A stretch of DNA of 37,922 nucleotides from Bacillota bacterium (lineage in GTDB: Bacteria > Bacillota > Sulfobacillia > Sulfobacillales > Sulfobacillaceae): NCBI GenBank assembly GCA_021795465.1, contig JAJYPK010000015.1, positions 1-37,922 of the forward strand, read 5' to 3'. Shown here in pieces: positions 1 through 8,669 of this stretch (position 1 is the stretch's first letter; every line of letters starts with the position of its first letter). Both the position numbers and the translations under genes were made by a program. Under the pieces are notes generated by a model. It ran no database searches. It was given only the letters and a program-made list of their open reading frames with translations, and had not been told where the DNA came from.

Positions 1-690
1 GGTTGATGGATAATCCGGCTGATGATCGACCGGTCTGGTCATGGCGGGCTCTCCAGGATTTTGATGATGACGGGCCCATGTGGGTGTTTCAAGTATCTCA
101 GGTCGTTGAAAAAAAAGCTCGCGACAATTTTTTGACGAGTAAAGGGAGGCGAGCACCGAAGGTAACGGGTGGCGATACACGTAAGGATAATCGGATTCTC
201 CCGCATCTACATGGATCGGGTACGCCAAGTGTTCCTGGTAGAGATTAAATTCCGATTGGATCCCTGGTCGATTGCCGCGTGGATCCAATCGTACCCAGCC
301 AAATTCGGGGAAATATGCGGCATTGAGTCCATGCAGCGCAAATCCAGATTCAACGGTGCCGCGACGCATCACCCGTTGGTAACAAAACCCAGTGGGGATA
401 CCCAAACCTCGAAACAACGCCGCCAACAAGTGGGATTTGGCAAAACAAATACCGGTCCCCGCCGACACCACATCTGGCGCGGTGATCGTAACGATTAGGT
501 CGTCAGCATCAAAGGAGTGCCGAACCTGGTCACGGGTGTATTCAAAAGCGATGGCGGCCTGATTTTCCAGCGTGTTTGCCAGGTCTTGAATCTTGGCAAC
601 ACGAGCTGCGATGGTTGGATGATAAAAATCTACGATCTCGGTGGCCTCAAGGAAATCATCGACATGATCCGTTTCGGTGATTAAGTGCAT
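1..690 (-). CDS. Transglutaminase-like (papain-fold) protein, 3' end beyond the window
   Basis: An open frame of 230 codons starts at ATG 690 and is still open at position 1, so the C-terminus is missing. The Cys-His-Asp triad of the transglutaminase-like superfamily is visible: Cys82 in SAGTGICFAKSHLLAALFRG, His120 in GFALHGLNAAYF and Asp136 in GWVRLDPRGN. Bacterial members of this fold are peptidases, amidases or transamidases; the substrate cannot be told from sequence. There is no signal peptide, so it is probably cytoplasmic. The start is set by AAGGAG nine bases upstream. It is transcribed away from the cobalamin/mevalonate operon. Its promoter region holds a CRP/FNR-like palindrome at 770-785 with a -10-like TACCAT at 743-748. 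The family call is firm; the function is open. Confidence 0.85.
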   Translation of the reverse strand, partial: MHLITETDHVDDFLEATEIVDFYHPTIAARVAKIQDLANTLENQAAIAFEYTRDQVRHSFDADDLIVTITAPDVVSAGTGICFAKSHLLAALFRGLGIPTGFCYQRVMRRGTVESGFALHGLNAAYFPEFGWVRLDPRGNRPGIQSEFNLYQEHLAYPIHVDAGESDYPYVYRHPLPSVLASLYSSKNCRELFFQRPEILETPTWARHHQNPGEPAMTRPVDHQPDYPST

Positions 691-742
691 CGTCACACGC
701 TCCTTAAATTCGAATTCGAGCTCAAACCTTTCATCATCTCCT

Positions 743-785
743 ATGGTAGATCTCGGTCTGGATCGTACCCGTGATTATTATCACG
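743..785 (-). promoter_or_regulatory. FNR/CRP-like operator and -10 for the transglutaminase gene
   Basis: Positions 770-785 read CGTGA-TTATTA-TCACG, a perfect inverted repeat with six-base arms. On the minus strand TACCAT (743-748) sits with its centre 32 bases from the operator centre. This is the class II activator arrangement, operator near -41. The leader to ATG 690 would be about 45 bases. Regulator identity is inference. Confidence 0.5.
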
Positions 786-1109
786 AAATCCTGTGGTTAG
801 GTGTGTTGCGGGTGACGGGTTTTGTCGGCTACGACCGGGATGGGACCGCACTTTTCCTGTTTGTGTGGTCCACGATGATCGACAGATGGTCATCCCGCGG
901 TATCGATATCGTGATCCCAACCTGGGGACTTCAGATCGGTTAGGATGTGCTGCCACACTCCACCCAGTATTGCAAGGAAAAGGAAAGTCCGCGAAGCCAA
1001 TCATCCCATGATCGTATTTGCATGACTGAATAGGCACCGTGTGTGAAATGAACTTGCCCGAATTGGTCATGATGAGCGTGACCGGCTAGTTGGCAGTGGC
1101 GGGTCGCTT

Positions 1110-1151
1110 TGTGACATTGGTCACGGCCTTTCCCGGGGGGCATGGCATGAT
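1110..1151 (+). promoter_or_regulatory. FNR/CRP-like operator and -10 for the pduO-mevalonate operon
   Basis: TGTGA-CATTGG-TCACG at 1110-1125 closely matches the TGTGA-N6-TCACA consensus of CRP and of Bacillus Fnr. CATGAT at 1146-1151 is centred 31 bases downstream, so the site would lie near -41 of a start at about 1158. The predicted leader of some 41 bases ends at the pduO ribosome binding site. No good -35 is seen, as expected for an activated promoter. Confidence 0.55.
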
Positions 1152-1198
1152 GTATCGTGACGCGTTACTCAATTTAATGCAAAAGGAGAATGGGTGAC

Positions 1199-1768
1199 AT
1201 GCCAATTTATACGCGACGTGGCGATCTGGGAAAGACCCAGGTCATTGGCAGCACTCGTCGACTGAAAGATGACGCGCGGGTTGGGGCCTATGGTAGCGTC
1301 GATGAAGCGGGGGCCGTGATTGGGTCGGTCATTGCATTTGTGGCGTCGGACACCGCGGTGTCCGACGTCGCCGAGGTACTGATTGCTGTTCAGCAGATGT
1401 TGTGGGACGTGGGAGCGGATTTGGCGCGAGTGGATGATAAGAAGCACTCCTATCGGACCCCGGATACTGCCGCCACTCAATTAGAACCTATCATTGATCG
1501 GTACCAGGGTGAACTCCCACCCCTCACTCAATTTATCTTGCGGGGGGGTGCCCCGAGTGGAGCACTCCTTCACTTGGCGTGTACCGTGGTGCGCCGCGCT
1601 GAGCGCGACGTTGTCCACCTGCAACGCCTGGAGACGATTCATCCCCCTGTGCTCACATACCTCAATCGTCTTTCAGACTTACTCTTTGTACTGGCGCGAG
1701 TGCTGAACGCGCGGGCCGGGGTTCCGGAAGTGATTTATGAACATAGCGCCCATGTATTTCGGTCTTAG
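1199..1768 (+). CDS. pduO: PduO-type ATP:cob(I)alamin adenosyltransferase
   Basis: The 189-residue protein matches the PduO/MMAB family, which transfers the adenosyl group of ATP to cob(I)alamin to make coenzyme B12. The N-terminal ATP-binding motif YTRRGDLGKTQVIG and the following GSVDEAGAVIGS helix are present. The C-terminal helix carries RRAERDVVHL and the typical LNRLSDLLFVLAR segment. Length is normal for the family, and the protein is cytoplasmic. The ATG at 1199 is chosen because AAGGAG lies ten bases upstream; an in-frame ATG at 1190 is only one base from that motif. It is the first gene of a run that continues into the mevalonate genes 48 bases later, so it probably shares their promoter. 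No cobalamin-dependent enzyme is encoded nearby. Confidence 0.9.
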   Translation: MPIYTRRGDLGKTQVIGSTRRLKDDARVGAYGSVDEAGAVIGSVIAFVASDTAVSDVAEVLIAVQQMLWDVGADLARVDDKKHSYRTPDTAATQLEPIIDRYQGELPPLTQFILRGGAPSGALLHLACTVVRRAERDVVHLQRLETIHPPVLTYLNRLSDLLFVLARVLNARAGVPEVIYEHSAHVFRS

Positions 1769-1816
1769 ACCGTATGGGGTCATCGAATATTATGGTCTCG
1801 GAGGAGGTAAGTTGGG

Positions 1817-3031
1817 ATGACATCACGTCTACCGAACTTTCACATGCTGTCAACCACAGAACGTCTCTGCCTGGTCAGTGAGATGTGCGAGCTATCACCT
1901 GAGGACCTTAACGTGTTTGACCTAGGTGGGATACAAACCCAGTTGGACCACCTCATCGAGAACGCGCTTGGCGTGTTCGCATTGCCTTTTGGGGTAGCGA
2001 CCAATTTTCTCGTCAATAGCGTCGATTACTTGGTGCCGATGGTCGTGGAAGAACCATCCATCGTTGCATCGGCGAGTTATGCCGCCAAACTGGTTCGACA
2101 AGCGGGTGGCTTTCACGCCGAGGCTTCCGCACGCCGCATGATTGGGCAAGTGCAAGTGGTAGGTTGTGAGGACGCCAACACCAGTCGAGAACGACTATTG
2201 GCGCGCTCACAGGATCTGTTGGATTTGGCGAATGATGTGCGCCCCGGCATGAAAATTCGCGGCGGAGGAGCCTTATCCCTGGAGGTTCGGGTGATAGATC
2301 AGGCACCAAACGGAGTGAGATCCCACATGGTCATTGTCCAAGTCCGTGTCGATACGCAAGACGCCATGGGGGCTAATATTATCGACGCCATGATGGAGGG
2401 GATTGCGCCCGCGATAGAAAGTATTGCCGGGGGGACCGCGTATTTACGCATTTTGTCTAATTACACGGACGAATGTTTGGCGCGTGCCGATTGCACGGTT
2501 CCCGCGGCCATGCTTGCCACGCGCGAATTGTCGGGTGAAGCAGTGAGGGATCGTATCATCGCGGCTTATGAATTTGCCGAGGCCGATGTCTATCGCGCGG
2601 TGACTCATAACAAAGGCATCATGAATGGGGTTGATGCCGTAGTTGTAGCCACCGGCAACGATTGGCGGGCAATCGAAGCAGCAGCCCATGCGTTTGCCGC
2701 GCGAGGAGGGCAATATCGGTCCATGACGCGATGGGCAATCAATTCTCGAGGGGACTTGGTCGGATCACTAGAATTACCTATGCCCATTGCGACGGTTGGT
2801 GGGTTTACAGCGCTCAATCCCATGTCGCGCCTCGCTCTGAAGATCTTACGGGTATCTCGGGCAACCGATTTGGCAAAAGTGATAATGGCCGTGGGGTTAG
2901 CCCAAAACCTCGCTGCTTTGCGAGCCCTGGTCACAGAAGGTATTCAAAAAGGCCACATGGCGTTGCATGCGAGGGCGCGCTTAGGCGTGGCCGCCGGCGG
3001 CCCTGCACCGTGGATAGAGATCGAGCGGTAG
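1817..3031 (+). CDS. mvaA: Hydroxymethylglutaryl-CoA reductase, class II
   Basis: A 404-residue enzyme that reduces HMG-CoA to mevalonate, the committed step of the mevalonate pathway. Class II signatures are clear: ENALGVFALPFGVATNFLVN near residue 49, MVVEEPSIVA with the catalytic Glu at 78/79, DAMGANIID at 182-190, NKGIMNG with the catalytic Lys266, and GHMALHARA with the catalytic His near 380. These line up closely with the Pseudomonas mevalonii enzyme. It is soluble with no membrane anchor, as in bacteria. The ATG at 1817 follows GGAGGAGG at about nine bases. Cofactor preference (NADH or NADPH) cannot be decided by eye. It sits 48 bases after pduO and 2 bases before mevalonate kinase. 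Confidence 0.96.
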   Translation: MTSRLPNFHMLSTTERLCLVSEMCELSPEDLNVFDLGGIQTQLDHLIENALGVFALPFGVATNFLVNSVDYLVPMVVEEPSIVASASYAAKLVRQAGGFHAEASARRMIGQVQVVGCEDANTSRERLLARSQDLLDLANDVRPGMKIRGGGALSLEVRVIDQAPNGVRSHMVIVQVRVDTQDAMGANIIDAMMEGIAPAIESIAGGTAYLRILSNYTDECLARADCTVPAAMLATRELSGEAVRDRIIAAYEFAEADVYRAVTHNKGIMNGVDAVVVATGNDWRAIEAAAHAFAARGGQYRSMTRWAINSRGDLVGSLELPMPIATVGGFTALNPMSRLALKILRVSRATDLAKVIMAVGLAQNLAALRALVTEGIQKGHMALHARARLGVAAGGPAPWIEIER

Positions 3032-3033
3032 GG

Positions 3034-3978
3034 ATGCATCGATCCGAATGGCAGGGGCAAGGCTCGGCTCATGGCAAAGTCATTCTCCTCGGTGAACATG
3101 CGGTTGTCTATGGCCACCCTGCCATCGCGTTGCCATTCTCATCCGTGGCGGTGGATGTCCAGGTTATACCAGTGACCGGACTCGACGCATTAGACTGCGC
3201 TTACTATAGGGGACCCCTAGCCGCGGCGCCGAAAACTTTGCTCGGTTTACGCGTCATGATACCCGCGATTCGTGACCGACTGGGGGCGTCGGACGATCCC
3301 GTCCGGATTGTTATCACTTCCACGATTCCTGCCGGGTTCGGTCTTGGTTCTAGTGCCGCCGTGGCCGTTGGAACGATTCGTGCGCTTTATGACCGGTATC
3401 GGGTGCCCCTCTCTCGAGAGGAACTCTGGGACCTGGCTCATCTGGCTGAGACGGTGGTGCACGGGACACCGAGTGGCATCGACGTGAGAGCGGCAAGTAC
3501 GGATAGCCCCTTATGGTTTACCCGTGGCGAGGGTTTGACAACGCTATTGTTGCCTCGACGTCTCTTTTTGGTGGTGGCCACTTCGAATTCACCAGGTCAT
3601 ACGGGCATTATGGTCCGGCGTGTACAGGCCAGCCGACCCAGGACGAACGGGCCGATAGAACGACTTGGCGCATTGACGCACACTGCCCGAGACTGTCTGG
3701 CCTCCGGGGACTATAAGTTATTGGGCACGCTACTAACTGAAGGTCACCAAGAATTAAGGGCATTGAATGTGACCACGCCGGATGTGGACCGCCTCGTGGA
3801 AGCAGCCTTGCTCGGCCAGGCGCTCGGGGCCAAACTTACCGGCAGTGGCGGTGGCGGTACGATTATTGCGTTGGCGCCGGATGCTACGGGCCAACGGAAT
3901 CTCGCCAGGACGCTACAGCGAGCCGGAGCGAAGAATGTCTGGGCACTGACCACACTGGAAAGGGACGTGACTCCATGA
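3034..3978 (+). CDS. mvk: Mevalonate kinase
   Basis: A 314-residue GHMP kinase that phosphorylates mevalonate at C5 with ATP. Motif 1 is SAHGKVILLGEHAVVYGHPA (residues 11-30). The ATP-binding motif 2 is PAGFGLGSSAAVAVG (about 99-113). HGTPSGID contains the likely catalytic Asp150, and motif 3 is KLTGSGGGGTIIAL. Gene order and the AHGKVILLGEHAV signature favour mevalonate kinase over the phosphomevalonate kinase found later in the operon. The ATG at 3034 lies two bases after the reductase stop; its Shine-Dalgarno is weak, and an in-frame GTG at 3010 would overlap the reductase gene. The last bases overlap the next gene in an ATGA. Confidence 0.94.
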   Translation: MHRSEWQGQGSAHGKVILLGEHAVVYGHPAIALPFSSVAVDVQVIPVTGLDALDCAYYRGPLAAAPKTLLGLRVMIPAIRDRLGASDDPVRIVITSTIPAGFGLGSSAAVAVGTIRALYDRYRVPLSREELWDLAHLAETVVHGTPSGIDVRAASTDSPLWFTRGEGLTTLLLPRRLFLVVATSNSPGHTGIMVRRVQASRPRTNGPIERLGALTHTARDCLASGDYKLLGTLLTEGHQELRALNVTTPDVDRLVEAALLGQALGAKLTGSGGGGTIIALAPDATGQRNLARTLQRAGAKNVWALTTLERDVTP

Positions 3979-5006
3979 CGGACACCATGAAGAGAAAGGA
4001 CGAGCATCTAGACATTGCCTTGAACCAATCGATTACTATGGGTCGCTCGGGAGGCTTCGATGAGGTCGAATTTCGGCATCGAGCCCTGCCCGAAGTCGAT
4101 TACGACCGAATTTCCCTACGGACGACTTTTTTGGGGCGCGAATTGGCGGCACCATTTATCATTTCCAGCATGACTGGGGGCACGGAGCGAGGCAAAGACA
4201 TTAATCGGCATTTAGCCGAAGCAGCCCGAGAAATGGGGTTAATCATGGGAGTTGGAAGCCAACGCGTGATGCTGGAAGATCCTTCTACCCGATCAACTTT
4301 TCGTGTAGTCCGTGACGTGGCTCCAGACCTCTATGTGTTGGGAAACTTAGGGGCGGTGCAACTGAATTACGGGCTGAGCCTCCAAGATGCACTAGATGCG
4401 GCGGACGTGATTCGCGCTGACGGCCTATTTTTGCACATGAATCCATTACAAGAGGTTATTCAATCCGGCGGCAATACAGACTTTTCCGGGCTCTTGGATC
4501 GGATTGGTGACTTGGCTACCCACTTACCGATCCCGTTATTGGCCAAAGAGGTGGGGTGCGGAATCGACCCCGAGGTCGCCACTCGATTGGTCGAACGGGG
4601 AATTTCGGCCTTGGATATCAGCGGTGCCGGAGGCACCTCGTGGGCCGCGATAGAAGGGTTTCGTACAACGGATCCGGCGAGAAAGACGATTGCCCAACTT
4701 TTTGCAAACTGGGGTATCCCCACGGCCCAAAGTCTTAGACTATGTCGCTCGCGGTTACCGACATTCCCGTTGATTGCCTCAGGAGGCATTCGTCATGGAT
4801 TAGATGCGGCTAAAGCTCTGGCGTTGGGCGCCAATCTGGTGGGATTGGCCCGTCCCTTATTGGAGCCGGCGACAACGAGTACCAAGGCGGTCATCCATAT
4901 CGTGCAACAATGGATGCTCGAGCTACGCGTTGCCATGTTTCTGGTGGGCGCACCAAGCATAGAGAGTTTAAGGGTCCAACCGTTATACGACAGAGGATTC
5001 CTGTGA
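3975..5006 (+). CDS. fni: Type 2 isopentenyl-diphosphate isomerase (FMN-dependent)
   Basis: A 343-residue protein that interconverts IPP and DMAPP using reduced FMN. It has the type 2 pattern: RKDEHLDIAL at residues 7-16, ISSMTGGT near 63-70, MGVGSQR near 91-97, LHMNPLQEVIQSGGNTDF, the flavin-phosphate segment DISGAGGTSWAAIE, and IASGGIRHG-DAAKALALGA. The barrel matches the family length. The start ATG 3975 overlaps the mevalonate kinase stop (ATGA), with AAAGGG upstream. The stop overlaps the next gene's GTG start. The gene lies inside the mevalonate operon, so C5 unit production and isomerisation are co-expressed. Unrelated type 1 isomerase is not present here. Confidence 0.95.
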   Translation: MTDTMKRKDEHLDIALNQSITMGRSGGFDEVEFRHRALPEVDYDRISLRTTFLGRELAAPFIISSMTGGTERGKDINRHLAEAAREMGLIMGVGSQRVMLEDPSTRSTFRVVRDVAPDLYVLGNLGAVQLNYGLSLQDALDAADVIRADGLFLHMNPLQEVIQSGGNTDFSGLLDRIGDLATHLPIPLLAKEVGCGIDPEVATRLVERGISALDISGAGGTSWAAIEGFRTTDPARKTIAQLFANWGIPTAQSLRLCRSRLPTFPLIASGGIRHGLDAAKALALGANLVGLARPLLEPATTSTKAVIHIVQQWMLELRVAMFLVGAPSIESLRVQPLYDRGFL

Positions 5007-5995
5007 GAACGGTTGTCGCGCGGGCGCACGCTAATATCGCTATGGTCAAATACTGGGGGAAGCGGGATGAGACGCTTAATTTGCCGATGACCGGGAGTAT
5101 TTCCATGACGGTGGACAAACTTTTTGTGACGACCTCCGTGACAGGGGACACCCGTTTGGGGAGTGACCAGGTATTCATTGACGGAGTGCCGGCGTCAGCG
5201 GTCGACCAGATCCGAGTCAGCCAATTTCTGGACGTGATTCGAGGTTCCGTGGGGCAGAAAATGTACGCCTTGGTGCGATCCGAGAATCGGGTGCCGCCAG
5301 GGGCAGGACTGGCGTCCTCGTCAGCCGCTTATGCCGCCCTTGCGATGGCGGCGACGCGAGCTTTCGGAGGAATGCCAGACGTTTGGACATTATCACGCAT
5401 TGCGCGTCGTGGATCCGGGTCTGCAGCACGGTCGATTTTCGGGGGATGGGTGCAATGGCATCGCGGAACGCAAGCGGACGGAAGCGATTCGCTGGCCGAA
5501 CCGATTCTGGGACATCGGCTTCACGATATGGTATTGCAAGCGGTGGTGGTAAACGCCGGTGCCAAAACAATTTCCAGCTGCGAAGGAATGCGCCGAACCG
5601 TAGAGACGTCTCCCTTTTATGAGGCTTGGTTAGAAGCCGTGGAGAACGACCTCGTTCGCATGAGACAAGCGCTTGATAGAGGAGATTTCGCGGGGGTGGG
5701 CCAGATTGCCGAAGCCAACGCCTGGAAGATGCATGCCACGACGATGGGGGCAGACCCGCCCTTTATCTATTGGGAAGGATTTACCTTCGACGTCATCCGG
5801 CGCGTACAGAGCCTTCGAAGAGTGGGTGTTCAAGCCTATTTTACGATTGACGCCGGACCGCATGTTGTGGTGCTGTGTCAACGGGCTGATGTAGGGGTCA
5901 TCCGTGAAGCCATGTTGGCCGTCCCTGGAGTTAAGCAAGTATGGGATTTGAGCCCTGGACCAGGGGCCCAAATAATCGACGAATGCGACGGATGA
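5003..5995 (+). CDS. mvaD: Diphosphomevalonate decarboxylase
   Basis: A 330-residue GHMP-family enzyme that uses ATP to decarboxylate mevalonate diphosphate to IPP. ARAHANIAMVKYWGKRDE (residues 6-23) is the diagnostic N-terminal motif with the substrate-binding Tyr and Lys. Other motifs are GAGLASSSAAYAALAMA (about 100-116), RRGSGSAARSIFGGW (136-149) and the catalytic Asp283 in TIDAGPHVV. I place the start at GTG 5003 because it overlaps the isomerase stop (GTGA) and has AGAGGA five bases upstream. A longer frame starts at 4910 but lies within the previous gene and adds no family residues. The end overlaps the phosphomevalonate kinase ATG. Confidence 0.95.
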   Translation: MRTVVARAHANIAMVKYWGKRDETLNLPMTGSISMTVDKLFVTTSVTGDTRLGSDQVFIDGVPASAVDQIRVSQFLDVIRGSVGQKMYALVRSENRVPPGAGLASSSAAYAALAMAATRAFGGMPDVWTLSRIARRGSGSAARSIFGGWVQWHRGTQADGSDSLAEPILGHRLHDMVLQAVVVNAGAKTISSCEGMRRTVETSPFYEAWLEAVENDLVRMRQALDRGDFAGVGQIAEANAWKMHATTMGADPPFIYWEGFTFDVIRRVQSLRRVGVQAYFTIDAGPHVVVLCQRADVGVIREAMLAVPGVKQVWDLSPGPGAQIIDECDG

Positions 5996-7077
5996 CGACG
6001 GCACGAGCCCCAGGGAAGCTCATGTTGATGGGTGAGTATGCGGTCACTCAGAAGGGCCATCCGAGTGTGGTACTAGCCATCGACCGTGACCTAACGTGTT
6101 CTTTGGCTCCGTCATCAGATTTCTCCCTAAACTTCGTGGGGACGAACATTCCACGAATTACGGCGACCGATTGGAGCACCCTTCGGCGACACATGGCAGA
6201 AACACCGAACCTTGCATTAGTCCATCAGGCATTTTCATGGGTGGATCGATATTTATCTGAAGAAGGCACAGCTATCCCACCGTTTCGGTTGGTGGTGATC
6301 AGTACACTACAATCTCCGCATGGGGTCAAATATGGCTTTGGATCGAGTGCGGCGTTAACGGTTGCCATGGTCGCAGGGTTGTATGCGTTCGCTAGCCACA
6401 AACCCTTGGCACGGGAGGCTATCTTCAAACTGGCTTCACTCGCTCATGTGGGAGTTCAAGCGTTGAGTTCCTGTGCGGATGTAGCGGCCGCCACGTATGG
6501 AGGGCGTCTCCTATATCGCCGGTACGATCCCGGATGGCTCGAAGGACAACTGCACTCGAAGGCCAGTGCGCATCTTCTGATAGAAAAGCCCTGGCCTGAC
6601 CTCCAAATTGTGCCGATGTCACTGAATCCTCTCTTGAGTTTTCGTGTTGGTTGGACAGCGATTCCCGCATCGACACCCAGTTTAATGCGTCGTATGATCG
6701 AATTTCAGCAACGAGAACCGGATCGCTTTAGAGAATTTTTATGGGCGAGTGATGAGGCTGTGGGGCAGTTTGTCCAGGCAGTGGATCAGAATCTTTCAGA
6801 GGATTTTTGTCACGCTGTCTCAAGCAATCGTGAGGCACTGCGACGTCTCTCAGTGATGGCGGCTATCCCTATTGAGACGCCCTTAATCTCCGAGGCTTTA
6901 GGTGTGGTGACGCAAGTGGGCGGTTGTGGGAAAACGTCTGGTGCGGGAGGTGGAGATGCGTTAATAGCATGGCTTAAGAATGATCAGGTCGATGATCTGG
7001 TGCAGCAAAAATGGGCGCAGAGGGGTGTGAGGATGATGTCCATAAGGCCGGTGGCCGAAGGGGTCACCTGCCGGTGA
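5992..7077 (+). CDS. mvaK2: Phosphomevalonate kinase
   Basis: A 361-residue GHMP kinase that converts phosphomevalonate to mevalonate diphosphate. Motif 1 is ARAPGKLMLMGEYAVTQKGH (4-23), motif 2 is GVKYGFGSSAALTVAM (111-126), and the C-terminal motif is GGCGKTSGAGGGDALIAW. The GEYAV and KYGFGSSAA forms are those of the bacterial ERG8-type phosphomevalonate kinases. ATG 5992 is preferred because it makes an ATGA overlap with the decarboxylase stop, like the neighbouring junctions; ATG 5983 is a near alternative. It is the last gene of the operon. No strong intrinsic terminator follows; only weak short inverted repeats are seen around 7095-7125. Confidence 0.93.
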   Translation: MTTARAPGKLMLMGEYAVTQKGHPSVVLAIDRDLTCSLAPSSDFSLNFVGTNIPRITATDWSTLRRHMAETPNLALVHQAFSWVDRYLSEEGTAIPPFRLVVISTLQSPHGVKYGFGSSAALTVAMVAGLYAFASHKPLAREAIFKLASLAHVGVQALSSCADVAAATYGGRLLYRRYDPGWLEGQLHSKASAHLLIEKPWPDLQIVPMSLNPLLSFRVGWTAIPASTPSLMRRMIEFQQREPDRFREFLWASDEAVGQFVQAVDQNLSEDFCHAVSSNREALRRLSVMAAIPIETPLISEALGVVTQVGGCGKTSGAGGGDALIAWLKNDQVDDLVQQKWAQRGVRMMSIRPVAEGVTCR

Positions 7078-7162
7078 CCATGAACCCGAAACAACTTTTG
7101 AAAGGTTGACCGATCTAGCGGTTGGGTGGTGATCGAACAAAGGACCCTGAGAGTAATCTTTT

Positions 7163-7205
7163 GGTGATCAATATCACGGTAGACCCGGACCATCCAGATT
7201 AACAT
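7163..7205 (+). promoter_or_regulatory. FNR/CRP-like operator and -10 for the TDT-family gene
   Basis: GGTGA-TCAATA-TCACG at 7163-7178 has a perfect GTGAT/ATCAC core. TAACAT at 7200-7205 is centred 32 bases downstream, the same geometry as at the other sites in the window. Predicted transcription start is near 7212, giving a leader of about 67 bases to ATG 7279. Confidence 0.5.
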
Positions 7206-7278
7206 GATTCATCAATCGGTACACCGTGCCATCTTAGGATGAGCAAGATGAGTCTCTGACCAAGGGGTGGTTAAATCA

Positions 7279-8331
7279 ATGCCCGAAGAGGCCGAGCAAT
7301 CATTTTATCCGGGATATTTTGCCGCCGTCATGGCGACCGGTATCGTATCGACGGTACTCTATCTCTATCATCACCTTTGGCTCTCGAATGGGCTTTTATG
7401 GTTCTCTAGTGGATTCTACGTAGTCCTTTGGGTTGTTTATTTAACCAGGGCTATAAGCCAACCTCAAGCCATGTGGCGAGACATGACCAATTCCGCGACA
7501 ACTTTTGGCTTCCTAACTATTGTGGCGGGGTCAAATGTCTTGGCGGTTCGTTTTCTCTTGGCGGGCTGGGTCGATTTATCGATCATCTTAGGGAGTATCG
7601 CCATCGTGATCTGGGCCGTCTTATTTTATACGGTAATGACGGCTCTCATTACCGGGCCAGCGGTAAAACTCTCAGACGTCAATGGTGGTTGGCTCATTGC
7701 TATTGTCGCAGAACAATCCATTGCTACCTATTTGGCGGCTCTCATCGATGTTATCCCGCACCAGGCTACCGTGTTGTTTCTGATCGCCAGTGCGTTTTGG
7801 GCCATGGGACTCATGTTTTATGTCATCTTTATTGGTCTTGTGATGGAACGACTACTATTTCGACAGGTGACCCATAACGATTTGCAACCACCATACTGGA
7901 TTAATATGGGCGCAACAGCCATTACGGTCCTGGCCAGTTCTCGCCTGTTGGCGGTTCACACGCATGTCATGATTCTTATCACCTTGCGCCCTTTTCTTGA
8001 GGGTGTCACCCTGATGTTGTGGGCATGGGGAAGCTGGTGGATTCCCTTGTTAGTCATCTTAGGCATTTGGAAATATTGGAAAGGATCCGAAGCCGTGCGA
8101 TATCATCCTGCGCAATGGAGCATTGTATTCCCGCTCGGGATGTATGCGACGGCGACGACCACGATGGCCCATATCCAAGGATTCACACCGTTGCATCGAA
8201 TCGGTGCCGGGTTTGTCTGGATTGCATTTGGGTCATGGATTTTAGTGGCGTCTTTGGGACTGCACCAAGCGATATTCGACCATAGTGGATTTCACTGGCA
8301 TTACCATCCACGGGATTCGAACCGACGATAG
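7279..8331 (+). CDS. TDT/SLAC1-family membrane transporter (TehA-like)
   Basis: A 350-residue integral membrane protein with about ten hydrophobic segments and a short charged tail. The N-terminal FYPGYFAAVMATGIVSTVLY, followed by regular helix pairs, matches the tellurite-resistance/dicarboxylate transporter (TDT) family, which also includes SLAC1 anion channels and the sulfite exporter Ssu1. Transport of small anions is known for the family; the substrate here is not evident. ATG 7279 is preferred over GTG 7267 because AAGGGGTGG lies eight bases upstream of the ATG. It is monocistronic, with its own FNR/CRP-like promoter. The C-terminus is rich in His and Arg. Confidence 0.82.
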   Translation: MPEEAEQSFYPGYFAAVMATGIVSTVLYLYHHLWLSNGLLWFSSGFYVVLWVVYLTRAISQPQAMWRDMTNSATTFGFLTIVAGSNVLAVRFLLAGWVDLSIILGSIAIVIWAVLFYTVMTALITGPAVKLSDVNGGWLIAIVAEQSIATYLAALIDVIPHQATVLFLIASAFWAMGLMFYVIFIGLVMERLLFRQVTHNDLQPPYWINMGATAITVLASSRLLAVHTHVMILITLRPFLEGVTLMLWAWGSWWIPLLVILGIWKYWKGSEAVRYHPAQWSIVFPLGMYATATTTMAHIQGFTPLHRIGAGFVWIAFGSWILVASLGLHQAIFDHSGFHWHYHPRDSNRR

Positions 8332-8669
8332 CAACGACCAGACACCTGTAAGGCGCCCGATGGTGGCCGGGCCCGAATCGGTGACACGGGGTTTCTCGGT
8401 GCACGGGGACCTGATCGTCTGAACTATGTCAGCAACCTCGGGCGAGTCGGGGCTATGGGGGACATGAATATGGTGAGTAGACAAGACCCAGGTGCTAGGA
8501 TTGCCACAAATGCGATCCCTCAATCCGTATCCGTGCGGCCCACGGACATTATCTGGTAAGCCGTGAACTCTCACACCAGGCCTGCGGCGACCCTTGCTTG
8601 AGTAATATGGTAGGTTCCGACCGTAAGGGGGAAAAAGGAACGAGAAATGTTGCGCCTCCATCACCGATT
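8332..8669. other. Convergent intergenic gap
   Basis: The gap lies between the ends of the TDT gene and the leftward nuoF-like gene. A short hairpin GCCCG/CGGGC at 8355-8372 could end transcription, but no T-tract follows. A leftward frame runs through the gap into the TDT gene, but it has no ribosome binding site and no recognisable protein. I see nothing else. Confidence 0.5.

Larger units (their letters stand above)
691..1198. other. Divergent intergenic region with two FNR/CRP-like sites
   Basis: About 500 bases separate the leftward transglutaminase gene from the rightward pduO gene. I see no convincing gene: the frames present have no ribosome binding site and no recognisable protein. 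It contains two palindromes of the same class, each placed to serve one of the divergent genes (770-785 leftward, 1110-1125 rightward). The roughly 320 bases between them hold nothing I can name. Confidence 0.6.

Noticed and set aside
8305-8330. GATTCGAACC sequence resembling the reverse complement of a tRNA T arm
   Set aside because: It encodes the last residues of the TDT protein, the flanks do not form acceptor or anticodon stems, and it does not match the tRNA-like fragment at 37.9 kb.
8242-8664. Leftward 140-codon frame overlapping the end of the TDT transporter gene
   Set aside because: It is antisense to a well-supported membrane protein, has no ribosome binding site and shows no protein-like pattern.
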